A DNA stretch of 64,000 bases from Sodalis glossinidius str. 'morsitans' (GTDB taxonomy: Bacteria > Pseudomonadota > Gammaproteobacteria > Enterobacterales > Enterobacteriaceae). How positions within the stretch are numbered: position 1 is the first letter of the stretch; each line of letters begins with the position of its first letter. The position numbers were made by a program, and so were the translations under genes. Below the pieces are notes generated by a model. That model searched no databases, was not told the DNA's origin, and worked only from the letters and a program-made list of their open reading frames with translations. The DNA lies in assembly GCF_000010085.1 (NCBI RefSeq), contig NC_007712.1, forward strand, positions 124,001 to 188,000, in the 5' to 3' direction. Shown here piece by piece: positions 56,208 to 64,000 of the stretch.

Positions 56208-57341
56208 TGAACTATGAAAATTTTGTAGTTCAACTTTTAAGCAGAAATCAGCTTCCACGACTCCACGGCAGTGGAACTTTGCAAAATCCGGAAAAAGCTG
56301 ACGATGAGCACTACTTTCGAGTGTGATACAGGGTGTTGTGTGCAGATAATAGATTGAAATAGCTAGGATATTTTTGATTTGTGCAGCACGGCCAACCGCG
56401 TCGATTATTTCGACGCAGTTCATGGGGTATGTGCAGATAACCTATTGAATGTTAATGCCGATTGGAGATTTGTGCAGCCCCGGAGCATTAATCAATGCTT
56501 CGCTCAAACTTTGTGCGTTACTATTAAGTTACTCGCAAAATCAGCGAGACTAGAGGGGGCTTGTGCCCAGATAACATATTGAATACCAATGCCGATTTTT
56601 GCGCTCCCCGAATCCGGGGAGGTCAGAGCAACTAATTTCGTTGCTCTTGCATAATCCATTGATTTTATTTAATTACCCAAATTCGGGTAATCTGCCAACC
56701 CATTGATTTTGTTTAATTCCGTCGAAACGCCGGAATCGACTCTACGCTTTCGGGCAGGGGGTAGATGGCTCAATGTTGAGCCATGGTAAATAGCAATACG
56801 TTGCGGCAATCTGCCACTCTGAACACCCGGTGTCATGACGCATAGCACGGATTTCAAATTCGCCCTTGCCAGATACGCTCAGGGTTGAGCGTATCTTCTA
56901 GCGACTCGCAACTACAAAAATTTTGTAGTTCAAAAAGTAACCGTATCGGAATTTGCCGATTTGAAATCGGGAAATCCCGAAGCTCATTTCTGAGCATTGC
57001 TCGAAATTTGTGCGTTACCATCGGTAACTCGCAAACGCTAGGTAAACACCCAAAAACGAGTGCTTAGCCGTAGCGCAAATCTAATATACCATATATATCA
57101 ATATCTTAGCTGCAAAAGCCCAGCCGACACACTCTGTGCACATGGCAAGAGGTAAACACCCCGAATCAAAATTTTGCTCAAATTATAAGCGATAGTGGAA
57201 TCCCACCTTCGGTTACAATTTGAGCACCCCAAAACGGGCGAGCGCAAACTCCCCTCCGCTCAAGGGGCGCATTTCAAATTCCACCCTTGCCCGTATATGT
57301 AACCCATTGATTAAGCTTAATTCTATCGCTCGGCTAGAATT
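56208..57341. repeat. Array of about seventeen short, mostly perfect hairpins in repeating frames
   Basis: Stems include GCGTCGA/TCGACGC (56398), AGCATT/AATGCT (56474), CTCCCCG/CGGGGAG (56604), AGAGCAAC/GTTGCTCT (56625), ATTACCC/GGGTAAT (56672), ATTCCG/CGGAAT (56716), ATGGCTCAA/TTGAGCCAT (56765), AGATACGCTCA/TGAGCGTATCT (56871), AACTACAAAA/TTTTGTAGTT (56910), CCGATTT/AAATCGG (56956), TCGGGA/TCCCGA (56967), GCTCA/TGAGC (56982), GTTACC/GGTAAC (57014), TGCTCAAATT/AATTTGAGCA (57175) and AATTCTA/TAGAATT (57319). Sequences differ, but the frames around them recur: TGTGCAGATAA...ATTGAAT...AATGCCGATT, ATTGATTT...TTTAATT-hairpin-AAT and TTTGTGCG-hairpin-CGCAAA. No coding frame spans the array. Confidence 0.75.
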
Positions 57342-57540
57342 GCAAATTCTCACACCCTCTACTTTCCGCCGATTCTGGCAAAAACCCCGTAAGTCGTCCA
57401 GTGCAGTCTACAGCCGTTGATCTGCGTCTGGGGTATGACAAAATGTCACTGAGGCTATCCCGACGGGAAGAACCGGCGGTTTCGCCTTACCACCCTGCCT
57501 CACTTCATTCTCGAGGCGATTGCAATAAGGCGAACGTTTA

Positions 57541-57870
57541 ATGAGCAAAAAAGCCAAGTCTATCCCACCTAATTTTTTCCTTCCTGAATACACACTTGAG
57601 CGTGCCGCCGAAGCGATGGCGCTACAAGATATCACGACCTGTTTGAGGAAATAAGCAATTTTCACTGTGAATTTATAGCGGCACCAGAAATGTTAGTTCG
57701 TCCTTACACTGAAAAAATAGCTAACGATGATTGGGTGGAGGCACATCCAGGTTATGAAATAGATCGCAAGGGTGATGTAGAAACTAACATCCACTACCTA
57801 GAATTCGAGCACAGTAAAAATAATCTTCGAGTACCTCCCCCCCCCCCGAGCTGCAGACTGTGGATAGTTT
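57541..57870 (+). pseudogene. Unrecognised phage or plasmid gene, frameshifted, ending in a C run
   Basis: MSKKAKSIPPNFFLPEYTLE, RAAEAMALQD breaks near 57636; HDLFEEISNFHCEFIAAPEM, LVRPYTEKIANDDWVEAHPG continues in another frame. At 57837-57847 there are eleven C in a row, a place where bases are easily gained or lost. The early part could be a helix-turn-helix (LERAAEAMAL) but I cannot name the family. TAAGGCGAACGTTTA precedes the ATG. Confidence 0.4.
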
Positions 57871-59981
57871 AATGCGTTTCGCCAGCGCATTATTGCTAAG
57901 CGCACGACAATTGCCATAACGCCGGACATTAGCGCTCAAGCGCTGCGCGCTGAAAAAGCCAAACTGTTCTGGTTCGCACCGCCGGTCAAGGAGGCCGGTA
58001 TGCTGCGTATCAAGAAAAATATGGCTGCCTGCGCCTTTGGCGGCTATGACTTCGACGCCTGTACGCCGAGGGCGGTGCGCAAACTGACCGACCATTTACC
58101 ACGCTATGCGGCCTTTTCCTATCAGACGGCCAGCCATACGCCTCAATCGCCGCGTATACGCCTCGTGGTGGCGTTTTCTCGACTGGTGCATCCCGATGCA
58201 TCCGGCAGTGTGTGAAGCGTTTGAGGGCCTACTGATGGCTGATATCGGCTTCACGCTTGACAGTGTAGACGTGAGCAAGGCGACATGAACCAGCGGCGAT
58301 GATTATCTCTTGCTGGACCGTAGCGTCTATGGCGCGCAGAGCTTCCTCTATTGCCCCGACAGCCGCGCCAGGGCCATGACCTTTGACGGTGCGCCAGTGG
58401 ACGTTGACGCGCTCCCGCTGCGCGTTGCTGCGCTGGTCGCGAAGAGGATCGCTGAGACGAAGACGAGGCGCGCCAACTGTTTATTGACTGGTCGGCAACG
58501 GCCCAAGAGGCTTACGAGGAGGATTTGGAAGAAGTCGCCGCCAAACGCTGGGATGCATTAAAGGCCAGTACCACCAACTGCCGGGCAATCTTCAATGACG
58601 CTCAAGACCTCGGCTGGGTAAATCGCGGCGCTTACCACCTTCGCGCACAGTTGGTTGAAAAAAAGATGGCCGCCAGTCAAAGAGGCGCGTTGCTGGCAGA
58701 GTACTACGGCGATGTGCGGCTCAAGGCGTGCGGCGAGATGGTGCATCGCTATAATGGTCAGATATGGTAGCATCTGCCGGATGGCGAGTTGAAACGTCAG
58801 ATGGCGCAGATATTTTGCGAGAACGAGGCGACATTCTCTCCTCGCGATATCACTAACGCCGTGGATACGATGAAATGGCAAATCCCGCTCATGGGTGAGG
58901 CCAGCCGCCACCTTGTCGGCTTTGCGAACGGTGTATACGACCTGAACGCCAAAACGTTCCGGGCGCACAAGGCCGAGGACTGGCTGACGACCCATAACGG
59001 TATTAGCTACACACCACCGTTGCCCGGCGAAACGCCGAAAGCGCATGCGCCGATAGCGAAGAGCGTAAAGCCGCTTGCATCAAGGCAGTGCTGTTTATGG
59101 TACTGGCAAACCGCTATGACTGGCAGCTTTTTTGGAGGTAACCGGCACCGGGGGGGGAGTGGAAAAAGCGTCTTTACCGGTATTGCAACGCTGCTGGCCG
59201 GGGAGCACAACGCGGAAAGCGGCAGCATGGCGGCATTGGATAGCGCCCGCGAGCGTGAACCGTTTGTTGGCAAGAGTCTAATCACCTTGCCCGACCAGGT
59301 GCGCTACGTCGGGGCGGGTGCAGGTATCAAGACGGTAACCGGGAGCGATAGTGTGCTGATTGACCCCAAGCACCTTAAGCCCTACAGCCTTGTGCTAAAA
59401 GCCGTGGTGATTATTATCGACAACGAGCCGATGAGCTTTTTACTGAACGGCAAGAGGGCATCGCCCGACGCCGTGTGATTTTTCCATTTAATCATTCGGT
59501 AAAGGAATCGCAGCAAGACCCGCTATTAATTAGAGAAAATCAGTGCGGAGGTACCGGTCATCGTCCGCGCCCTACTGGAGGCGTTTAGCGAGCCAGAACG
59601 TGCTAAACGCCTGTTGGTGCTGCAACGGGATTCCAGCGAGGCGTTGGCGGTTAAAAATATCAACGACACGCTCTACAGCTTCTGCGAGCACCTGAAAGCG
59701 TTGGAAAACGCCAATGGGATATATATGGGGAATAACCGTATCCCGTCAGACCCCAGAGTATACCTCTACCATGCGTATCTGACCTATCTGGAGGCTTGCA
59801 GACACCAGCGCCCGTTGACGCTGACCACCTTTGGACGGGACTGCCCATCGTGCTGAAAGAGTACGGTACGGAGTTGAAGAAAGACAAGAAAGAAAAAGGC
59901 GTTCGGTACAACCTGGAACTGACGGAGAGCGCCGAGGAATGGTTGCAGGACGTGGCGGAGGATGATACCTTAGCACTATAA
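57860..59981 (+). pseudogene. P4/D5-type primase-helicase, multiply broken
   Basis: Primase side: LFWFAPPVKEAGMLRIKKNM, AACAFGGYDFDACTP, LPRYAAFSYQTASHTPQSPR. D5 region: KRQMAQIFCENEATFSPRDI, GFANGVYDLNAKTFRAHKAE. SF3 helicase: the Walker A equivalent RGGSGKSVFTGIATLLAGEH, KSLITLPDQVRYVGAGAGIK, then VPVIVRALLEAFSEPERAKR. Stops at 58286 and 58768, and frameshifts near 57920, 58170, 58470, 59130 and 59470, break it. It would start replication of a P4-like satellite or phage, and is unrelated in detail to the primase at 37.5 kb. Confidence 0.75.
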
Positions 59982-60002
59982 TATTTTACCCAAACACCCT
60001 TC

Positions 60003-60025
60003 AAAGCTCCTTTCCGGGGCTTTTT
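60003..60025 (+). terminator. Terminator after the primase-helicase
   Basis: AAAGCTCC and GGGGCTTT stem, loop TTTCC, then TT and AT-rich DNA. Confidence 0.65.
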
Positions 60026-60070
60026 ATCTGAAACATAGATTTAACATTTCGACTCTGAAAACCCAAAAAT

Positions 60071-60090
60071 CCTGAACACAAGTGTTCAGG
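60071..60090. repeat. Inverted repeat CCTGAACAC-AA-GTGTTCAGG near the right prophage end
   Basis: Perfect 9+2+9 palindrome, the counterpart of the one at 22842. A further partial copy (CTGAACAG) lies at 60130. The remaining 60091-60535 is AT-rich; one open frame at 60259 lacks any family resemblance. Confidence 0.6.
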
Positions 60091-60535
60091 CTATTTTTAT
60101 ATTTAAAAACATAGAATTAGGTGCCAGTCTGAACAGTTGGAGCAACATATATAGATTCTAGAGGTGAAAAACATAAGGTATTGATAAATAATAATTTCTA
60201 TTTGTTGTGTTTTCGACCTTTGTTACTTGAATGTTTAATGAAAACATTTCATTAACATTTGACTTCTGTCCTGTGCCTTAATATTATACCGACACATGAT
60301 TGCACTGGTGAATATAAAATCTTGCGAATAGTTAAGTGCGTCTTGGTGTTTGAGGGCTGGGGATATACAGAGGACTACAACAGATTAGCATGGACTGCTA
60401 TACACTCTCTGTCGCTTGCTTTTTGTGCAATGCGGATTGACGAAATTTTAAAAGTGGCTTTAAAAAGGGGCTTTGAATTTTACTTTTAAATAAAAAACTT
60501 ATAAAACAAAAAATTGAATTTTGATTAGGTGCCTT

Positions 60536-60761
60536 GGCCAGCGGCGGCAAAGGTCCTGAATGTGTTGATGGACGCCGAAAATTTCCTGCACCACGATGAC
60601 TACCGGTAAAGCGTCATGCTGGCCAGTGGGCTGGGAACGGTGGTGGGGCCGCAGGTCAAATTTGCCTCGTCGGTGACGATAGCGATTGCGCCCGGTGCGC
60701 CCGCGGCGCGGGCAAAACCGGTAACCGACGTCGAAGGAGTAAGGGTATCGTTAGGGCTCAT
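60536..60761 (-). pseudogene. ysgA: YsgA dienelactone hydrolase, 5' part, cut off by the prophage
   Basis: MSPNDTLTPSTSVTGFARAA opens the frame; after a frameshift near 60610 comes ALPVVIVVQEIFGVHQHIQD-LCRRW, the conserved N-terminal part of dienelactone hydrolases. The match ends at about 60536, where AT-rich prophage DNA begins. It is divergent from udp, as ysgA is in E. coli. The other half is at 22119-22473. Confidence 0.85.
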
Positions 60762-61011
60762 TGGCATTAACCTTTTGTCATTATCACCAGTTAAACAGCT
60801 ACACCTGTCAACTTAGATCGCCGAAGCCGGTTCCGTCAATGCCGCCATCATGCGAATGTAGATCGTGCTTCCAGTTACGCAAGCTTTTCGTGCGCGCCAA
60901 CCGTAGCGGGGGGTAGGGCACGGAGAGAAAAAACGGGGATTTATCACGTTAAATCCCGGGAATTAATGATATTATCGGCGATATAAGCTATCTTTTTCAG
61001 AGGGATATGCC
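60762..61011 (+). promoter_or_regulatory. Control region between ysgA and udp
   Basis: 250 bases between divergent genes. In E. coli this interval binds CRP and CytR. Here I can see an AGAGGGA ribosome site before udp and AT-rich words near 60970-60985, but no site I can assert. Confidence 0.35.
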
Positions 61012-61779
61012 GTGGAGCGGTCTGACGTTTTCCATCTTGGCCTGACATTTTCCGACCTGGCAGGCGCTACGCTTGCCATCGTACCGGGCGATCCCCAACG
61101 GGTGGAAAAAATCGCCCGGTTGATGACCAATCCGGTACATTTGGCGACGCACCGTGAATTTACCACCTGGCGCGCGGAGCTGGAGGGCAAGTCGGTGGTT
61201 GTATGTTCTACCGGCATTGGCGGGCCTTCTACCTCTATCGCGGTGGAAGAACTGTCCCAGCTTGGCATCCGCACCTTTTTGCGGGTGGGTACTACCGGCG
61301 CCATCCAAAACGCCATCAATGTGGGCGATGTGCTGGTCACCACCGCCGCCGTGCGTCTGGACGGCGCCAGCCAGCACTTTGCGCCGCTGGCATTCCCGGC
61401 GGTAGCGGATTTTGCCTGCACCACCGCACTGGTGCAGGCGGCGAAACAGAGAGGCGCCCGGTTGCACGTGGGCGTCACCGCTTCCTCCGACACCTTTTAT
61501 CCCGGCCAAGAGCGCTATGACACCTATTCTGGCGGGGTGGTGCGGCAGTTTAAAGGATCACTACAGGAATGGCAGGGTATGGGAGTGATGAATTACGAAA
61601 TGGAATCCGCGACTTTATTGACCATGTGCGCGACGCAGGGGCTGCGTGCCGGTATGGTGGCGGGGGTTATCGTCAACCGCCTGCAGCAGGAAACGCCTGA
61701 TGTGGCGGCATTGCAACAAACGGAAAGCGACGCCGTGACTATCGTCGTCGAGGCCTCCCGTCTGTTGTTTACCGTCTGA
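61012..61779 (+). CDS. udp: Udp, uridine phosphorylase
   Basis: 255 residues from a GTG at 61012 ([20 protein letters not shown]), behind AGAGGGA. It shows [71 protein letters not shown] and [14 protein letters not shown] with the ribose-binding Glu-Met-Glu. It cleaves uridine with phosphate to uracil and ribose-1-phosphate. The ATG at 61006 is out of frame, so the GTG start is preferred. Intact. Confidence 0.94.
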   Translation: MERSDVFHLGLTFSDLAGATLAIVPGDPQRVEKIARLMTNPVHLATHREFTTWRAELEGKSVVVCSTGIGGPSTSIAVEELSQLGIRTFLRVGTTGAIQNAINVGDVLVTTAAVRLDGASQHFAPLAFPAVADFACTTALVQAAKQRGARLHVGVTASSDTFYPGQERYDTYSGGVVRQFKGSLQEWQGMGVMNYEMESATLLTMCATQGLRAGMVAGVIVNRLQQETPDVAALQQTESDAVTIVVEASRLLFTV

Positions 61780-61795
61780 CGACGGTCGATGGGCC

Positions 61796-62273
61796 CGCGG
61801 GCGGCGTCTCCGAATCTGGGCGGGCCTGCCGCATCGTCTTTCTGCTGGCCTTCAGCGAGTCATTGGCCTTTTTGTCGCTACTGCTGCCGGCGACGATTAT
61901 CTTGCTCGGGCTGGGCGCGCTGATTGGCGAAGCCGGCATCCCGTTTTGGCCGATTTATTGTGCCGCGGTTGCGGGCGGCTTTTTTTGGCGACTGGCTCTC
62001 TTAATAGGTGGGCGCCCACTATCAGCAACGGGTCTATGACCTGTTGCCTTTCACCCGTCATACCGCCATGCTCCAGCGCAGCCACGTCTTTTTTGCCGCT
62101 GGGGGATAGCCGGCGTTTTTCTCGGACGCTTTTTCGGCCCGCTGCGTGCGGTAGTACCGCTCGTGGCAGGGCTTTTCGGTATGCTGCGGCTAGGGTTCCA
62201 ATTAGCCAATTTTGTGTCTGCAGCGTTCTGGGCATTCGGCCTGCACTGGCTGGCGCGCTTCGTCGGCCAATAA
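61796..62273 (+). pseudogene. DedA-family membrane protein, frameshifted
   Basis: LAFSESLAFLSLLLPATIIL, LGLGALIGEAGIPFWPIYC in one frame; after breaks near 61995 and 62090, IAGVFLGRFFGPLRAVVPLV, AGLFGMLRLGFQLANFVSA to HWLARFVGQ. FSES and GRF-GP-RA are the DedA signature stretches; DedA proteins are inner-membrane transporters linked to undecaprenyl-phosphate or phospholipid flipping and proton balance. It has no start of its own visible and lies between udp and rmuC. Confidence 0.75.
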
Positions 62274-62339
62274 AAGGAGCTGGACATCTATACAGTTTCC
62301 CCTTAACGTGACTGTCAGCATGAGTTAGGTGGAGGCACT

Positions 62340-63935
62340 ATGGATTACAGCCTGTTTTACGGTATCGGCGGCGCACTCATTGGCGTGGGGGTTGGTTGGC
62401 TCATTGCTGGCACCCGTCTGCATCAGCGGCATTTGGCGCAGGAAGCGGAACGGGTCAGTCTCGAGCAGGGGCTGCAGGCGGCGCGTCAGGCGCTCGCCGA
62501 CGAACAAAACATTCGCCGGCAGGCCGAACTTGCGACGCGAGAGGGCGAATGCGAGCAGCGTGATCTGTTCGGCCGGTTGGCCGCCGCCGAGGCGCGGTTG
62601 ACCTCTCTTGCCCATTTTCGCCAGGAGTGCGAGCAGCTGAATCAAGAGCTGCGGGCACAGAGGGAAATTAACAGCAGCCAGAAGGCGGAACTGCGTGAAG
62701 TCGCTATCCGTCTTGAGGAAACCCGGCTGGGGGCAGAAGAGAAGCAACGCCTGTTAATGAACAGCGAGCAACGCTTGTCGGCGCAGTTTGAAAATCTGGC
62801 CAACCGCATCTTTGAGCACAGCGGACGCAAGGTAGACGAGCAAAATCGGCAGAGCCTTGACCGGCTGCTGATGCCGCTGCGCGAACAACTGGAGGGCTTT
62901 CGCCGCCAGGTGCAGGACAGTTTTGGCCAGGAGGCGCGTGAACGCCACACGCTGGCCCATGAAATCCGCAATTTACAGCAGCTCAATGCCCAGATGGCCC
63001 AAGAGGCCGTCAATCTGACCCGCGCGCTCAAGGGAGATAACAAGGCGCAGGGAAATTGGGGCGAAGTAGTGCTTAGCAGGGTGCTGGAAGCGTCAGGGCT
63101 GCGTGAAGGTCATGAGTTCGAGACCCAGATCAGCATTCAGCAAGGCGACGGTCGACGTCTTCAGCCCGATGTGGTGGTGCGGCTGCCGCAGGGTAAAGAT
63201 GTGGTCATTGACGCGAAAATGTCGCTGGTGGCCTATGAACGTTATTTTAACAGCGATAATGATGCTGAACGCCAGTTGGCGCTCGCCGAGCATGTCAATT
63301 CGCTACGCGCCCATATGAAATTGCTGGGACGTAAAGATTATCAGCAATTGCCGGGATTACGCTCGCTGGATTATGTGCTGATGTTTGTGCCGATAGAGCC
63401 GGCCTTTATGGTGGCGATTAGCCGGCAGCCGGAGCTGATAAGCGAAGCGCTGGCGCACAATATTATGTTGGTCAGTCCCACCACGCTGTTGGTTGCGCTA
63501 CGCACTATCAATAACCTGTGGCGTTACGAGCATCAAAGCCGCAATGCTCAGCATATCGCCGAACGCGCGGCGCGCCTGTATGATAAATTGCGGCTGTTTG
63601 TCGATGATATTAATGCTATCGGCCAAAGCCTTGATAAAGCGCAAGCCAGCTACCGGCTGGCGAAGAATAAATTGTCCGACGGGCGTGGTAATATTATCGG
63701 CCAGGCTGAAGGGTTCCGCGCCCTGGGCGTAGAAATTAAACGGCCCATTGCTTCAGCGCCGGGCGTCCATGTTCCGTTTGCCGATCGCCCCGGCGAGGCG
63801 ACGGCGGCGGTGACTGACCTGCCGACAGCGGGTGCGCCACAGCAGGAGGAAGAACGCGATTCACCGACGGATGGGGCACGGGACGGGTCTGGTCCGTCAC
63901 GGCAGCCGCGTGAGGAATGCCCGCTGCGGGAGTAA
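62340..63935 (+). CDS. rmuC: RmuC, DNA recombination limiting protein
   Basis: 531 residues: an N-terminal membrane helix (FYGIGGALIGVGVGWLIAGT), a coiled coil of about 200 residues (RVSLEQGLQAARQALADEQN onward), then the PD-(D/E)XK-like RmuC domain with NWGEVVLSRVLEASGLREGH, LQPDVVVRLPQGKDVVIDAK and YVLMFVPIEPAFMVAI. RmuC limits inversion at short repeats in E. coli. AGTTAGGTGGAGG precedes the ATG. The last 50 residues are low-complexity. Follows udp as in E. coli. Intact. Confidence 0.94.
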   Translation: MDYSLFYGIGGALIGVGVGWLIAGTRLHQRHLAQEAERVSLEQGLQAARQALADEQNIRRQAELATREGECEQRDLFGRLAAAEARLTSLAHFRQECEQLNQELRAQREINSSQKAELREVAIRLEETRLGAEEKQRLLMNSEQRLSAQFENLANRIFEHSGRKVDEQNRQSLDRLLMPLREQLEGFRRQVQDSFGQEARERHTLAHEIRNLQQLNAQMAQEAVNLTRALKGDNKAQGNWGEVVLSRVLEASGLREGHEFETQISIQQGDGRRLQPDVVVRLPQGKDVVIDAKMSLVAYERYFNSDNDAERQLALAEHVNSLRAHMKLLGRKDYQQLPGLRSLDYVLMFVPIEPAFMVAISRQPELISEALAHNIMLVSPTTLLVALRTINNLWRYEHQSRNAQHIAERAARLYDKLRLFVDDINAIGQSLDKAQASYRLAKNKLSDGRGNIIGQAEGFRALGVEIKRPIASAPGVHVPFADRPGEATAAVTDLPTAGAPQQEEERDSPTDGARDGSGPSRQPREECPLRE

Positions 63936-64000
63936 CGTGCCGCGGTGGGGCTTTCAGCACGCATCTGTTACACTTCTCTGAAACTGATTGAGCAGGACGA
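63936..64000. other. Start of the rmuC-ubiE gap
   Basis: 65 bases to the window edge; TTACACTTCTCTGAAACTG may belong to the next promoter. In E. coli ubiE follows. Confidence 0.3.

Larger units (their letters stand above)
22474..60535. mobile_element. Composite degraded prophage region inserted in ysgA
   Basis: The interval between the two ysgA halves holds a truncated integrase at the left end, two sets of late phage genes of different type (myovirus-like and HK97/lambda-like), two primase-helicase genes, an IS903-type element, an adhesin and plasmid-like DNA. The same inverted-repeat motif (CCTGAACA...TGTTCAGG) lies within 500 bases of each end. About 90 codons of ysgA and the integrase N-terminus are missing, so the left end was trimmed by a deletion and no clean attachment core is visible. 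Limits are accurate to about 10 bases. Confidence 0.85.

Noticed and set aside
56208..57341. CRISPR array interpretation of the hairpin array
   Set aside because: Repeat frames are neither identical nor evenly spaced, spacers are not of constant length, and no cas gene is present.
56208..57341. Integron attC-site array interpretation
   Set aside because: No gene cassettes, no integrase of that type and no conserved R-site core at the stem ends.
60259..60489. Open frame of 76 codons near the right prophage end
   Set aside because: Weak start, no family likeness; AT-rich DNA readily leaves such frames.

Overview
The window reads as the chromosome of a Sodalis-type enterobacterium (most like Sodalis glossinidius, the tsetse symbiont). 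The housekeeping genes are close relatives of Escherichia coli genes in E. coli order, but an unusual share of the other genes are freshly broken by single-base frameshifts, in-frame stops and small deletions. Long tracts of degraded prophage fit the same picture. The species is inferred from gene content and decay pattern; no database search was possible.

Left chromosomal block (1-14.9 kb): broken glutathione transferase, hydrolase and yhhS genes; intact dcrB, yhhQ, tusA, yhhN, a DUF1820 gene, yhhL and rsmD; the cell-division and secretion cluster ftsY-ftsE-ftsX followed by rpoH; then panM. After panM lies the glycerol-3-phosphate uptake operon ugpBAECQ, in which every gene is damaged and ugpB, ugpA and ugpE have been fused by deletions.

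Junction (14.9-16.7 kb): the gene order jumps from the E. coli 77-minute region (ugp) to the 86-minute region (metR-metE). The gap holds a pentapeptide-repeat gene with the layout of PipB2-type type III effectors, interrupted by one stop codon.

Methionine block (16.7-22 kb): divergent metR and metE with MetR and MetJ sites, then a group II intron inserted directly after a terminator hairpin, with a decayed reverse transcriptase.

Composite prophage (about 22.47-60.54 kb): it splits the dienelactone-hydrolase gene ysgA, whose 3' part lies at 22.1-22.5 kb and 5' part at 60.5-60.8 kb. Inside are (i) a truncated integrase, plasmid-like sequence and hairpins; (ii) a myovirus-type remnant at 24.4-31.9 kb (Q-like gene, late promoter, holin, lysozyme, antirepressor, DUF1073 portal, baseplate, tail fibre); (iii) a serotype-conversion remnant and an IS903-type insertion sequence; (iv) a lambda/HK97-type remnant at 34-53.4 kb (repressor, primase, a second copy of the Q/late-promoter/holin module, an amidase behind a LexA box, spanins, packaging, head and tail genes); (v) an intact trimeric autotransporter adhesin; and (vi) a plasmid- or satellite-like segment at 55.6-60 kb with an unusual array of small hairpins followed by a P4/D5-type primase-helicase. 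Most phage genes are broken. The intact ones are mainly the adhesin, the amidase, a lysozyme, a DUF1640 gene and a few tail genes.

Right chromosomal block (60.8-64 kb): udp, a broken dedA-family gene and rmuC. This resumes the E. coli order metE-ysgA-udp-rmuC and shows that the 38 kb between is an insertion.
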